Below are positions 18,342 to 26,608 of a stretch of 64,000 bases of DNA, piece by piece (the first letter of the stretch is position 1; each line of letters starts with the position of its first letter). Below the pieces are notes generated by a model, which was not told where the DNA came from, ran no database searches, and saw nothing but the letters and a program-made list of their open reading frames with translations. This DNA is from Leisingera aquaemixtae (GTDB taxonomy: Bacteria > Pseudomonadota > Alphaproteobacteria > Rhodobacterales > Rhodobacteraceae), in contig NZ_CYSR01000031.1 of assembly GCF_001458395.1 (NCBI RefSeq), positions 290,773-354,772 on the forward strand, read 5' to 3'. Both the position numbers and the translations under genes were made by a program.

Positions 18342-18697
18342 TCCGGGTTAGCCATAACTGGGGCCGTGCGGAAAACTGTCCTCGAAAGAAATCCCTCCAC
18401 TGCTTAGGTCGCTGGAGAAACTGGCGCAGTTCCAGGTGGGTCGTGGCCGTGAAATAGAAGCTGGTCCGGTAATTGATCCGGGGGACCGCTTTGCCGCATC
18501 ATGTTCGCCTTCCGGTCCGGGTGCCACTTTCAATACGGCCCAATGGCGCCAGTGGAGCCACCGAACCCGAAGAAAAGTTCGGTGTCACTTGGTATGGGGT
18601 TGCTCCCAACCATCTGTGGACCCGCAATGGCGTTATCCCCTGAAAGCTGCGCCGGACCTGCTTGGATCACAAACTGCGTCCGGATATTAAGGCCCGC
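18342..18697. other. Gene-free spacer between truB and the DUF1643 gene
   Basis: These 356 bp contain no frame with a ribosome site or recognisable protein pattern. The base composition is less GC-biased than in the neighbours and the third-position bias of coding DNA is missing. It may hold the promoter of the downstream gene or a decayed gene; I cannot tell which. Confidence 0.4.
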
Positions 18698-19210
18698 ATG
18701 ATCACCCGCAGACACACCAAGGGCGATGCCCTCTCGACTGCCGTCTACTCGGACTGCGAAACCTACCGCTACAGCCTGACACGGGTTTGGGATCCCGCAC
18801 GGCGGCGTGTGATGTTCGTGATGCTGAACCCCTCGACCGCAACCGAGGTGCAGAACGATCCCACCATCGAGCGCTGCGAGCGGCGTGCCCGCGCGCTGGG
18901 GTTCGGCGGTTTCAGAGCCACCAATATATTTGCCTGCCGGGTAACCGACCCGCGTGAGATGCGGCGGCTGGAGGCTCCGGAAGGCCCAGACAATATGGCA
19001 GCAATTCTGGAAGGGATGGACTGGGCCGATACGGTGGTCTGCGCTTGGGGCACCCACGGTGCGCATCGCGGACAGGGCGCGCGGGTCGCTGCGGTGCTGA
19101 GGTCAAGCGGCAAACAGTTGTATCACTTGGGGCTCAGCAAGGCAGGCCACCCCAAGCATCCGCTTTACATTGCCTACAGCCAGCAGCCGCAGCTGTGGCA
19201 GCCGGACTAA
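18698..19210 (+). CDS. DUF1643 domain-containing protein
   Basis: A 170-aa protein with the DUF1643 hallmarks: YRYSLTRVWDP, VMFVMLNPSTAT, NDPTIERCERRA and, further on, VVCAWGTHG and LGLSKAGHPKHPLYI. Its biochemical role is unknown. The conserved Asn-Pro-Ser-Thr and Cys-Arg motifs suggest an enzyme or nucleotide-binding fold. The ATG at 18698 gives the family-like start MITRRHTKGDALS. It sits between truB and rpsO. Confidence 0.85.
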   Translation: MITRRHTKGDALSTAVYSDCETYRYSLTRVWDPARRRVMFVMLNPSTATEVQNDPTIERCERRARALGFGGFRATNIFACRVTDPREMRRLEAPEGPDNMAAILEGMDWADTVVCAWGTHGAHRGQGARVAAVLRSSGKQLYHLGLSKAGHPKHPLYIAYSQQPQLWQPD

Positions 19211-19317
19211 GATAACTTCAGCCTCTGTTAACCTGTGTTCTCGTTTTGTTTTGAACGCTTGTCTGCAATGTGGGATTGTGTTGACTGGTATCTGTTTGTC
19301 CAGGGGTTGATCGGACA

Positions 19318-20292
19318 ATGTTGTGGTTGGCAAGTGTGCTGGGACTTGTAGCGGTTGGTAGTGCGGTCTTTGCAGAAACCGGGGCGGACGAAGATGACTC
19401 CGAAGCGCGGCGCGAGCCGGAGCTGGAGGGAGACGGTCTCGACGGCGGCTTTGTCGAGCCGGGCGGCGGATCCGTCACCGATACGGAAAACGGTGATATT
19501 CTGTCGGGCAGCGAGGCGGCGGACAGCTTGTCCGGCGGTGCCGGGGATGACCAGATCGGCGGATACGGCGGCGGCGATTGGATTGACGGCGGCACCGGCA
19601 GTGACTCTCTTTACGGCCAAAATGGTGACGACAGCCTGTTTGGCGGAGACGGCCAGGACTTGCTGCATGGCGAGGACGGTGCCGACTGGCTGGAGGGCGG
19701 CGCCGGCGGTGACAGTCTTTACGGGCATTTCGGAAACGACAGCCTGCTGGGGGGCAGCGGGGCGGATCTCCTGCACGGCGGCCAGGGCCAGGATTGGATG
19801 GAAGGCGGTGCGGGCGAGGATACGCTGCACGGCAACGACGGCAATGACAGCCTGACCGGCGGCGCCGGGGATGACGCGCTGTTCGGCGGTTACGGCAATG
19901 ATGTGGTGTCCGGTGCAGGGGACGGAACAGAACAGGATTTCGTAAACGGCGGAGACGGGGATGACACGCTGATTGCCGGTGCGGGCGATGTGCTGACCGG
20001 CGGCGCTGGTGCGGATCAGTTCATGGCTGGCAGCTGGACCGGCAGCACGGGGGCAGTTCAGCTGATGGACTACGACGCGGACGAGGATCAGCTGGTGGTC
20101 GTCTGGGAATTCGAAGACGGGGAGGAGCCCACGCTGGAGGTGCGGCAGAACCCGGATGATGCGGCGGAGCAGCTGATCCTGGTGAATGGCCAGACTGCCT
20201 TGCGGGTTTCCGGGGCCGAGGGGCTCACCGCCGGGGATTTGGTTCTGATCGACCCGGAATCGGCGGCGGGTACCGGGCTGCTGCCGCAATAG
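19318..20292 (+). CDS. RTX-type calcium-binding repeat protein
   Basis: A 324-aa acidic protein. Residues 1-19 are hydrophobic (MLWLASVLGLVAVGSAVFA), a signal peptide or a single anchor. Residues about 60-225 are nonapeptide RTX repeats of the form GGxGxDxLx (GGAGDDALFGG, GGDGQDLLHGE, GGAGEDTLHGN), which fold into a calcium-binding parallel beta-roll. The last 90 residues form a non-repetitive domain (VQLMDYDADEDQLVVVWEF) common at the end of roseobacter RTX-like proteins. If residues 1-19 are a true Sec signal the protein is atypical, because RTX proteins normally leave by type I secretion. Function unknown. Confidence 0.85.
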   Translation: MLWLASVLGLVAVGSAVFAETGADEDDSEARREPELEGDGLDGGFVEPGGGSVTDTENGDILSGSEAADSLSGGAGDDQIGGYGGGDWIDGGTGSDSLYGQNGDDSLFGGDGQDLLHGEDGADWLEGGAGGDSLYGHFGNDSLLGGSGADLLHGGQGQDWMEGGAGEDTLHGNDGNDSLTGGAGDDALFGGYGNDVVSGAGDGTEQDFVNGGDGDDTLIAGAGDVLTGGAGADQFMAGSWTGSTGAVQLMDYDADEDQLVVVWEFEDGEEPTLEVRQNPDDAAEQLILVNGQTALRVSGAEGLTAGDLVLIDPESAAGTGLLPQ

Positions 20293-20450
20293 CCTTGGCA
20301 TACGGCGCCCGCCAGTTAGCCTTTGCCTTTACAGCGGAAACATCATATATGCGCGCATCTGCCGTGATTCCGCGGCAGGTTTCTCCATGGGCCTGTGCTG
20401 GACGACATCCCGGCCTGAGCCATCCACTTTAACCTATGAAGGAGACCCCG

Positions 20451-20720
20451 ATGTCGATCACTGCGGAAGAAAAAGCGCGCCTGATGAAAGAATTCGCAAC
20501 CAAGGACGGCGACACCGGCTCGCCGGAAGTCCAGGTTGCAATCCTGACCTCGCGCATCAACACCCTGACTGAGCACTTCAAAACCCACAAGAAGGACAAC
20601 CACGGCCGCCGTGGTCTCCTGAAGATGGTTGCTCAGCGCCGCAAGCTGCTGGACTACACCAAAGGCAAGGATGAGGCCCGTTACCAGGACCTGATCAAGC
20701 GCCTGGGCATCCGCCGCTAA
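20451..20720 (+). CDS. rpsO: 30S ribosomal protein S15
   Basis: An 89-aa S15, which binds the three-way junction of 16S rRNA helices 20-22 early in 30S assembly. Signature stretches are [28 protein letters not shown] and [17 protein letters not shown] precedes the ATG at 20451. It stands alone with its own upstream region (158 bp) and a terminator, not next to pnp. Confidence 0.98.
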   Translation: MSITAEEKARLMKEFATKDGDTGSPEVQVAILTSRINTLTEHFKTHKKDNHGRRGLLKMVAQRRKLLDYTKGKDEARYQDLIKRLGIRR

Positions 20721-20743
20721 TCCGCGCTTATCCGGATTTTTTG

Positions 20744-20773
20744 ACGCCCGTTCCGAAAGGAGCGGGCGTTTTC
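20744..20773 (+). terminator. Rho-independent terminator of rpsO
   Basis: An 11-bp stem ACGCCCGTTCC / GGAGCGGGCGT (one G-T pair) closed by a GAAA tetraloop and followed by TTTTCC, 23 bases after the stop. Confidence 0.88.
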
Positions 20774-20860
20774 CGTTGCACCGGCATCCTTCGGCAACGG
20801 GCGGCTCCCGCGCCCGCAGGCTCTCCGGCTGCGCCTGTCAGCCTTTGAGCTTGGGCATAG

Positions 20861-20876
20861 CCCGTGCTGCGCACGG
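20861..20876. repeat. Intergenic hairpin CCCGTGCTGCGCACGG, copy 2
   Basis: Sixteen bases identical to the hairpin at 14911-14926, again in a gap next to terminators (between rpsO and the ALDH16 gene). Confidence 0.55.
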
Positions 20877-20933
20877 TCGGTTGCCGCTTGAAGACGGTCG
20901 AGCCTTCGAAGGGCGGCGGCGGATCCGAAAGAG

Positions 20934-20961
20934 AAACGCCGCCCCAAATGGAGCGGCGTTT
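20934..20961 (-). terminator. Terminator of the deoC-ALDH16 operon
   Basis: The 9-bp arms AAACGCCGC and GCGGCGTTT face each other; on the minus strand the hairpin is followed by CTCTTTC. It lies 25 bases beyond the ALDH16 stop codon. Confidence 0.7.
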
Positions 20962-20986
20962 GGTCCGTTTCAGGGGCCGGCCGGTT

Positions 20987-23323
20987 TTACTCGCCGTAGG
21001 GCACCCAGATGTTCTTGACCTCCGTGGCCTCTTGCAGGAAGCGCTTGGTCTGGTCCTGCATCCAGTCAGTCGCAGTTCCGTTGTTGACCCAGGTGCGCTT
21101 CAGATTGCCCGCGGATGCCGCTTCGATTGCCGCCGACAGATCGGAGGAGGAGAAGCTCCAGACTGCATCCACATTCAAATGCGAGGACAGCGCCTTTGCC
21201 AGCTCTGCATGGCTGCCGGTCAGAATGTTGACCACGCCCGCAGGCACATCCGACGTGTCCAGAACCTGGTAGAAGTCGGTCGCGGCCAGCGGAAAGGCTT
21301 CGGAGGCTGCCAGCACCACCCGGTTGCCCATGGCAATGGCGGGCGCCATGGCAGAGACAAGGCCGAGAAGCGGTGCTTCATCGGCACAAAGGGCACCGAT
21401 CACGCCAACCGGTTCCTTCATCGCCAGTGCGACGCCGCGGATCGGGACGCCATGCACTTGGCCGTCATACTTGTCGGCCCAGGCCGCAGCGGTGAACAGG
21501 CGCTGGATCGCGGCTTCGACCTCCTCCGTACCGGATTTCTTGCCGGTCATCGCGTCGATGCGGGCCGCAAATTCCGCGGCGCGGGCCGACAGGTTTTCAC
21601 CGATGTAATAGAGGATCTGCGCGCGCAGATGCCCGGTGGTCTTGGACCAGCTTTGGGCACCTGCAGCGGCCTCTACTGCGTTACGCACATCCTTGCGGTT
21701 GGCAAGGCCCGCGTGGCCCAGCAGCGCGCCTGACTTGCCGTAAACGGCTTGGCTGTAGCCGCCGTCCGGGCGGGCCTGCTTGCCGCCAATATAGAGCTTT
21801 GCGGTCCGGTCCAGCGGATCCGCCGGGGCGCCGTTGCCCTCAAATGGCTCCACCTTGGCCAGCGGTTTGGCCTTGGCCTTCGGGCGGGTGTAGGCCGCCA
21901 GGCCTTCCCAGCCGCCCTCGCGCCCGAAACCGCTTTCGCGCACGCCGCCAAAGCCTGCGGCAGCGTCGAACATATTGGTGCCGTTGACCCAGACCACACC
22001 GGCGGCCAGTTTCGGCGCCATGTCGAGCGCCAGGTTCACATTCTCGGTCCAGACGGTTGCCGCGAGGCCGTAGCGGGTGTTGTTGGCCAGCTCCACCGCC
22101 TCCGCAGGGGTGCGGAAGGTGCAGGAGACCAGGACCGGGCCAAAGATCTCCTCTTGCATCAGAGGATCGGCTGGCGACAGGCCCTCAATCAGCGTCGGCG
22201 GGTAGAAGCAGCCGCCTTCGGGCATCTCCACCTGCGCCTGGTGCATGGTACCGGCAGTGTTGGCGGCGACCATGCTGCTGATGGTGTCGAGCTGCACCGG
22301 GTCCACAACCGCGCCGACGTCGACGCATTTGTCGAGCGGGCTGCCGACGCGCAGCCCGTCCATGCGGGCCTTGAGTTTGCTGTAGAAGCTTTCTGCGATG
22401 CCTTCCTGCACCAAAAGGCGCGAACCGGCGCAGCAGACCTGGCCCTGGTTGAACCAGATCGCATCGACCAGCCCTTCGATGGCGGAATCGAGATCGGCGT
22501 CGTCAAAAACGATGTAGGGGGACTTGCCGCCCAATTCCAGCGTCAGCGCCTTGCCGCTGCCTGCGGTGGCTTCGCGGATCTTGCGGCCAACCGATGTGGA
22601 GCCGGTGAAGGCGATCTTATCCACGTCCGCCGCGGTGATCATCTCCCCCACGGCACCATCGCCGGTGACGATATTGACAACGCCCTTGGGCAAACCCGCC
22701 TGGCGGCAGATATCGGCAAACAGCAGCGCGGTCAGCGAGGTGTATTCCGCCGGTTTCAGCACCACCGTGTTGCCCATCGCAATGGCTGGGGCGATCTTCC
22801 AGGCCAGCATCAGCAGCGGGAAATTCCAGGGAATGATCTGCCCGCAGACGCCCAGGGCCTCGGCACCCGGCAGTTCGCTTTCCATCAGCTGGGCCATGCC
22901 GGCATGATAGTAGAAGTGGCGCTGAGCCAGGGGAATGTCGATGTCGCGGCTCTCGCGGATCGGTTTGCCGTTGTCCAGTGTCTCCAGCACGGCAAACAGG
23001 CGGGAATGCTTTTGCAGCAGCCGCGCGATGGCATAGAGGTACTTGGCCCGGCCCGCGCCGCCAAGCGCTTCCCATTTGCCCCGCGCCTTGCGGGCGGCCT
23101 CAACCGCGGCGTCCACGTCGGCCTGGGTGGCCTGGGTCAAGCTGGCCAATACTTCCCCGGTGGCCGGGTTCCTGCTGTCAAAGCCTTCACCGGCGGCGGT
23201 GTACTCACCGTTGATGAAATGGCCAAAGCGGCTGCCCTGATCAACCAGCCAGGCCAGCGCCTCCGCGGCGCTTTCGGGGGCGGGGCCATATTCCATGCTG
23301 TCGAAGATCTCTTTAATGGTCAT
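20987..23323 (-). CDS. ALDH16-type aldehyde dehydrogenase (catalytic plus degenerate ALDH domain)
   Basis: A 778-aa protein made of two ALDH units. Residues about 20-490 are a full ALDH with IIPWNFPLLMLAWK, LKPAEYTS, FTGSTSVGRKI, LELGGKSPYIV and the catalytic cysteine near residue 294 in NQGQVCCAGSR. Residues about 505-778 are a shortened second ALDH-like half (TAKLYIGGKQARP, AMKEPVGVIGALC, NILTGSHAEL) without a catalytic cysteine motif. This is the ALDH16 architecture; bacterial ALDH16 enzymes, including one studied from the roseobacter Loktanella, keep activity. The ATG at 23323 follows AAAAGGATC. It is downstream of deoC in one operon, so a likely role is oxidising acetaldehyde or another aldehyde from deoxyribose breakdown; that role is inferred. 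Confidence 0.93.
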   Translation of the reverse strand: MTIKEIFDSMEYGPAPESAAEALAWLVDQGSRFGHFINGEYTAAGEGFDSRNPATGEVLASLTQATQADVDAAVEAARKARGKWEALGGAGRAKYLYAIARLLQKHSRLFAVLETLDNGKPIRESRDIDIPLAQRHFYYHAGMAQLMESELPGAEALGVCGQIIPWNFPLLMLAWKIAPAIAMGNTVVLKPAEYTSLTALLFADICRQAGLPKGVVNIVTGDGAVGEMITAADVDKIAFTGSTSVGRKIREATAGSGKALTLELGGKSPYIVFDDADLDSAIEGLVDAIWFNQGQVCCAGSRLLVQEGIAESFYSKLKARMDGLRVGSPLDKCVDVGAVVDPVQLDTISSMVAANTAGTMHQAQVEMPEGGCFYPPTLIEGLSPADPLMQEEIFGPVLVSCTFRTPAEAVELANNTRYGLAATVWTENVNLALDMAPKLAAGVVWVNGTNMFDAAAGFGGVRESGFGREGGWEGLAAYTRPKAKAKPLAKVEPFEGNGAPADPLDRTAKLYIGGKQARPDGGYSQAVYGKSGALLGHAGLANRKDVRNAVEAAAGAQSWSKTTGHLRAQILYYIGENLSARAAEFAARIDAMTGKKSGTEEVEAAIQRLFTAAAWADKYDGQVHGVPIRGVALAMKEPVGVIGALCADEAPLLGLVSAMAPAIAMGNRVVLAASEAFPLAATDFYQVLDTSDVPAGVVNILTGSHAELAKALSSHLNVDAVWSFSSSDLSAAIEAASAGNLKRTWVNNGTATDWMQDQTKRFLQEATEVKNIWVPYGE

Positions 23324-23345
23324 GATACTGATCCTTTTCGCGGAA

Positions 23346-23392
23346 CCGGTTTCCGGCCCGGAAACCGGCCCGGAATTCGTGCCGAATTCCGG
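23346..23392. repeat. Two tandem perfect hairpins in the deoC-ALDH16 spacer
   Basis: The first hairpin has 11-bp arms CCGGTTTCCGG / CCGGAAACCGG (23346-23368). The second has 10-bp arms CCGGAATTCG / CGAATTCCGG with a TGC loop (23370-23392). Together they fill most of the 74-bp gap between the deoC stop and the ALDH16 start. Tandem hairpins in such a gap usually set different mRNA stabilities or terminate part of the transcripts. Confidence 0.7.
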
Positions 23393-23397
23393 CGCCC

Positions 23398-24387
23398 TCA
23401 CCCCATGGAGTGGCGGTAGCCGGCGGAGTATGCCCCGGTGACATGATGCTCCAGCTGGCGCTCGATATCGCCCAAGAGCGACGAGGCGCCGAAGCGGAAC
23501 AGGTCGGGCTGCAGCCAGCGGTGGCCAAGCTCGTCTTTCATCAGCGCCAGGTACACCAGCGCGTCCTTGGCCTTTGAGATGCCGCCGGCAGGCTTGTAGC
23601 CGACGCGGTAGCCGGTGCGGTCGTAATAGTCGCGGATCGCGCGGATCATCACCAGGCTGACGGGCAGGGTGGCGTTGACGCTTTCCTTGCCGGTGGACGT
23701 CTTGATGAAATCGGCGCCCGCCATCATGCACACCAGCGAGGCCCGGGCCACATTGCGCAGGGAGCCGAGTTCTCCGGTGGCCAGGATCGCCTTTACATGC
23801 GCCTCGCCGCAGGCCAGGCGGAAGGCTTTCATTTCGTCATAAAGCGCCTGCCAGTTGCCGGTCAGCACTTGGCGGCGGGAGATCACGATGTCGATCTCCT
23901 CGGCACCGGCGCTGACGCTTTCGCCGATCTCGGCCAGCCGCAGGTGGAACGGCGAGAGGCCTGCCGGAAAACCGGTGGAAACTGCGGCCACCGGGATGCC
24001 GGTGCCCTCCAGCGCCTTGACGGCGGTGGGGACCATGTCGTGGTACACGCAGACCGCCCCGGTGGTGAGCCCCTCCATTCCCAGGCTGCGCAGAATGCCG
24101 GCATTCACCGGCTGGCGCGCCTTGGCGCACAGGCGGCGGACACGGCCTTCGGTGTCGTCGCCGGACAGAGTGGTGAGGTCGATGAGGCTGATGGCTTTCA
24201 GCAGCCAGGCCGCCTGATGGTCTTTCTTGACACTGCGGCGGCCCGGCAGGGTGGCGCAGCGGCGTTCGATGGCCGAGGTGTTGGCCTGCACGGCAGCGAC
24301 CCAGTCCAGGTCCAGCTCCATGCCGGGATTGCGCGGCTCAGCCAGCTGCGGCAGCTGCGCGCTTCTTTCAGCGATATGGCTTTCCAT
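23398..24387 (-). CDS. deoC: Deoxyribose-phosphate aldolase
   Basis: A class I aldolase of 329 aa that splits 2-deoxyribose-5-phosphate into glyceraldehyde-3-phosphate and acetaldehyde. The Schiff-base lysine is in DFIKTSTGKESVNATL, and the second active-site lysine region is VGYKPAGGISKAKDAL. The long form with an N-terminal extension (WVAAVQANTSAIERR) is usual in this bacterial branch. It is the first gene of the operon with ALDH16, which can use the aldehyde product. Confidence 0.96.
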   Translation of the reverse strand: MESHIAERSAQLPQLAEPRNPGMELDLDWVAAVQANTSAIERRCATLPGRRSVKKDHQAAWLLKAISLIDLTTLSGDDTEGRVRRLCAKARQPVNAGILRSLGMEGLTTGAVCVYHDMVPTAVKALEGTGIPVAAVSTGFPAGLSPFHLRLAEIGESVSAGAEEIDIVISRRQVLTGNWQALYDEMKAFRLACGEAHVKAILATGELGSLRNVARASLVCMMAGADFIKTSTGKESVNATLPVSLVMIRAIRDYYDRTGYRVGYKPAGGISKAKDALVYLALMKDELGHRWLQPDLFRFGASSLLGDIERQLEHHVTGAYSAGYRHSMG

Positions 24388-24633
24388 TGGGGATCCTCAG
24401 AAGAGTTCCGTGCGAAAATCGCACGGGTGCGGCATATTGGCAAGCGAGCGCCCGGGGGCTGCCGTCAGGTTTTTTGACTAAATGGACAAATTTCCGGCCC
24501 GGACGGCTGCCGCCGGCGAGTTCATGCCATTGGGGGCAGGCCGCGGGGCGCAGAAATCGTGTTTTGCGATTCTGCGGCTGCCGCCGCGCGCATTCCGGTG
24601 GCAGAATCGGCCCCGCATGCTAAATTTAGCGGT

Positions 24634-26577
24634 ATGAGCAGTGCAGAACCCTATATCAGCGAAAATCCGCGCCCGGAAACCCGACCTGTGATCCGCCAGC
24701 TGGATGACAGCGCCATCAACCGGATTGCCGCCGGCGAGGTGGTGGAACGGCCCGCATCCGCCGTCAAGGAACTGGTGGAAAACGCCATCGATGCTGGCGC
24801 CACGCGGATCACCGTGGAGATTGCCGATGGCGGCAAGACGCTGATCCGGGTGACGGATGACGGCTGCGGCATGACGCCGGAGGATCTGCCGCTGGCGCTC
24901 AGCCGCCATGCAACTTCCAAGATCGACGGCTCTGACCTTTTGAATATCCACACCTTCGGCTTCCGCGGCGAGGCGCTGCCCTCGCTTGGCGCGGTGGGGC
25001 GGCTGACCATCACCAGCCGCGCGGCCGGGCATGAGGCGGCGCAGATCCGGGTGTCGGGCGGCAAGCTGGAGCCGGTGAAGCCGGCAGCGCTGCGGGCAGG
25101 CAGCGTTGTCGAACTGCGCGACCTGTTCTTTGCCACGCCGGCACGGCTCAAATTCATGCGCACCGACCGGGCGGAAGCGCAGGCGATCTCCGACACGGTG
25201 AAACGGCTGGCGATGGCGGAGCCCTCGGTCGGCTTTACCCTGCGCGATGTCTCGGGCGGCGGCGACGGGCGGGTCACCTTCCGTGCCGATCCGCTGTCGG
25301 GAGATCTGTTTGACGCGCTGCACGGGCGGCTGGCCTCGGTGCTGGGGCGGGAGTTTGCGGAGAACGCGCTGAAGATCGACGCCAGCCGCGAAGGCATCCG
25401 GCTTTATGGCTATGCGGCGCTGCCGACATACTCGCGCGGCGCAGCGGTGGCGCAGTTTCTGTTCGTGAACACGCGGCCGGTAAAGGACAAGATGCTGACC
25501 GGTGCTTTGCGGGCGGCCTATTTCGATTTCCTGAGCCGCGACCGGCATCCGGCGGCGGCGCTTTTCATTGACTGCGACCCGCAGCTGGTGGACGTAAACG
25601 TGCATCCCGCCAAATCCGAGGTGCGCTTCCGCGATCCCGGCTTGGCCCGCGGGCTGATCGTCTCTTCCCTGCGCCATGCGCTGGCGGAGGCCGGGCACCG
25701 CGCCTCGACCACTGTGGCAGGCGCCACGCTGGGGGCGATGAGGGCGGAGCAGCCCACGGCAACCGGTGCGCCGCGGGTCTATCAGATGGACCGGCCTTCC
25801 TATGGCGCGCGCAGCCAGTCCTATGCGGCGCAATCCCCTGGCCAGCCGCACCCGGCGTCCTTTAATGCGCCGCCATCGCCGGGGTTTGCCGAACTGGCAG
25901 GCGCCTACAGCGGCCGGGTGACGGAAGCCGCAGAACCTCCAGCAGCCCCGGGGCAGCCGTCGGATACGCCCGAGCGTGCCGCGCCCGGGGCCGAAGCCCT
26001 GCCGCTGGGTGCGGCCCGCGGCCAGGTGCATGAGAACTACATCATCGCCCAGACCGCCGACGGCATGGTGATTGTCGACCAGCACGCCGCGCATGAGCGG
26101 CTGGTGTACGAGAAGCTGAAACGCCAGATGGCCGATAACGGCGTCGCTGCCCAGGCTTTGCTGATCCCGGAGATTGTCGAGCTGAGCGACAACGATTGCG
26201 CCGGCCTTCTTGGGTTGGCAGACGAACTGGCCAAGTTCGGCCTGGGCATCGAGGCGTTCGGCGGCAATGCCATCGCGGTGCGTGAAACCCCGGCGATCCT
26301 TGGCGAAGTTAACGCAGAGGCGATGATCAAGGACATCCTGGATGAGCTGTCGGACCAAGGCGAAAGCCAGCTGGTGCAGGCCAAGATCGAAGCAATCCTG
26401 AGCCGGGTCGCCTGCCACGGCTCGATCCGCTCCGGCCGCCGGATGCGGGGCGAGGAGATGGATGCGCTGCTCAGGGAGATGGAGGCGACGCCCCATTCCG
26501 GCCAGTGCAACCATGGCCGCCCCACCTATGTGGAACTGAAACTGGCGGATATCGAGCGCCTGTTCGGGCGCAGCTGA
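24634..26577 (+). CDS. mutL: DNA mismatch repair protein MutL (endonuclease type)
   Basis: A 647-aa protein. The GHKL ATPase domain (1-330) shows ELVENAIDAGA, DDGCGM and TFGFRGEALPSL. A proline- and alanine-rich linker (about 370-450) leads to a C-terminal dimerisation domain carrying DQHAAHERLVYE near residue 482. This matches the metal-dependent endonuclease motif DQHA(X)2E(X)4E, and the accessory SRVACHGSIRSG and GQCNHGRPT motifs are present too. Such MutL proteins nick DNA themselves and occur in bacteria without MutH. The ATG at 24634 gives the family start shortly before INRIAAGEVVERPASAVKEL. rmuC follows 31 bp downstream. Confidence 0.97.
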   Translation: MSSAEPYISENPRPETRPVIRQLDDSAINRIAAGEVVERPASAVKELVENAIDAGATRITVEIADGGKTLIRVTDDGCGMTPEDLPLALSRHATSKIDGSDLLNIHTFGFRGEALPSLGAVGRLTITSRAAGHEAAQIRVSGGKLEPVKPAALRAGSVVELRDLFFATPARLKFMRTDRAEAQAISDTVKRLAMAEPSVGFTLRDVSGGGDGRVTFRADPLSGDLFDALHGRLASVLGREFAENALKIDASREGIRLYGYAALPTYSRGAAVAQFLFVNTRPVKDKMLTGALRAAYFDFLSRDRHPAAALFIDCDPQLVDVNVHPAKSEVRFRDPGLARGLIVSSLRHALAEAGHRASTTVAGATLGAMRAEQPTATGAPRVYQMDRPSYGARSQSYAAQSPGQPHPASFNAPPSPGFAELAGAYSGRVTEAAEPPAAPGQPSDTPERAAPGAEALPLGAARGQVHENYIIAQTADGMVIVDQHAAHERLVYEKLKRQMADNGVAAQALLIPEIVELSDNDCAGLLGLADELAKFGLGIEAFGGNAIAVRETPAILGEVNAEAMIKDILDELSDQGESQLVQAKIEAILSRVACHGSIRSGRRMRGEEMDALLREMEATPHSGQCNHGRPTYVELKLADIERLFGRS

Positions 26578-26608
26578 ACAATAAACCTCGGTCAAGAGGA
26601 GAAGAGCA

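Noticed and set aside
18436..18690. 84-codon frame in the truB-DUF1643 spacer
   Set aside because: There is no ribosome site, no coding bias and no recognisable pattern.
19480..20000. Tandem DNA repeats that could be read as a CRISPR or satellite array
   Set aside because: The periodicity is that of 9-residue RTX protein repeats with variable bases and no spacers of constant size.
21749..23419. 556-codon open frame antisense to the ALDH16 gene
   Set aside because: It is a shadow frame; the opposite strand encodes all ALDH motifs without interruption.
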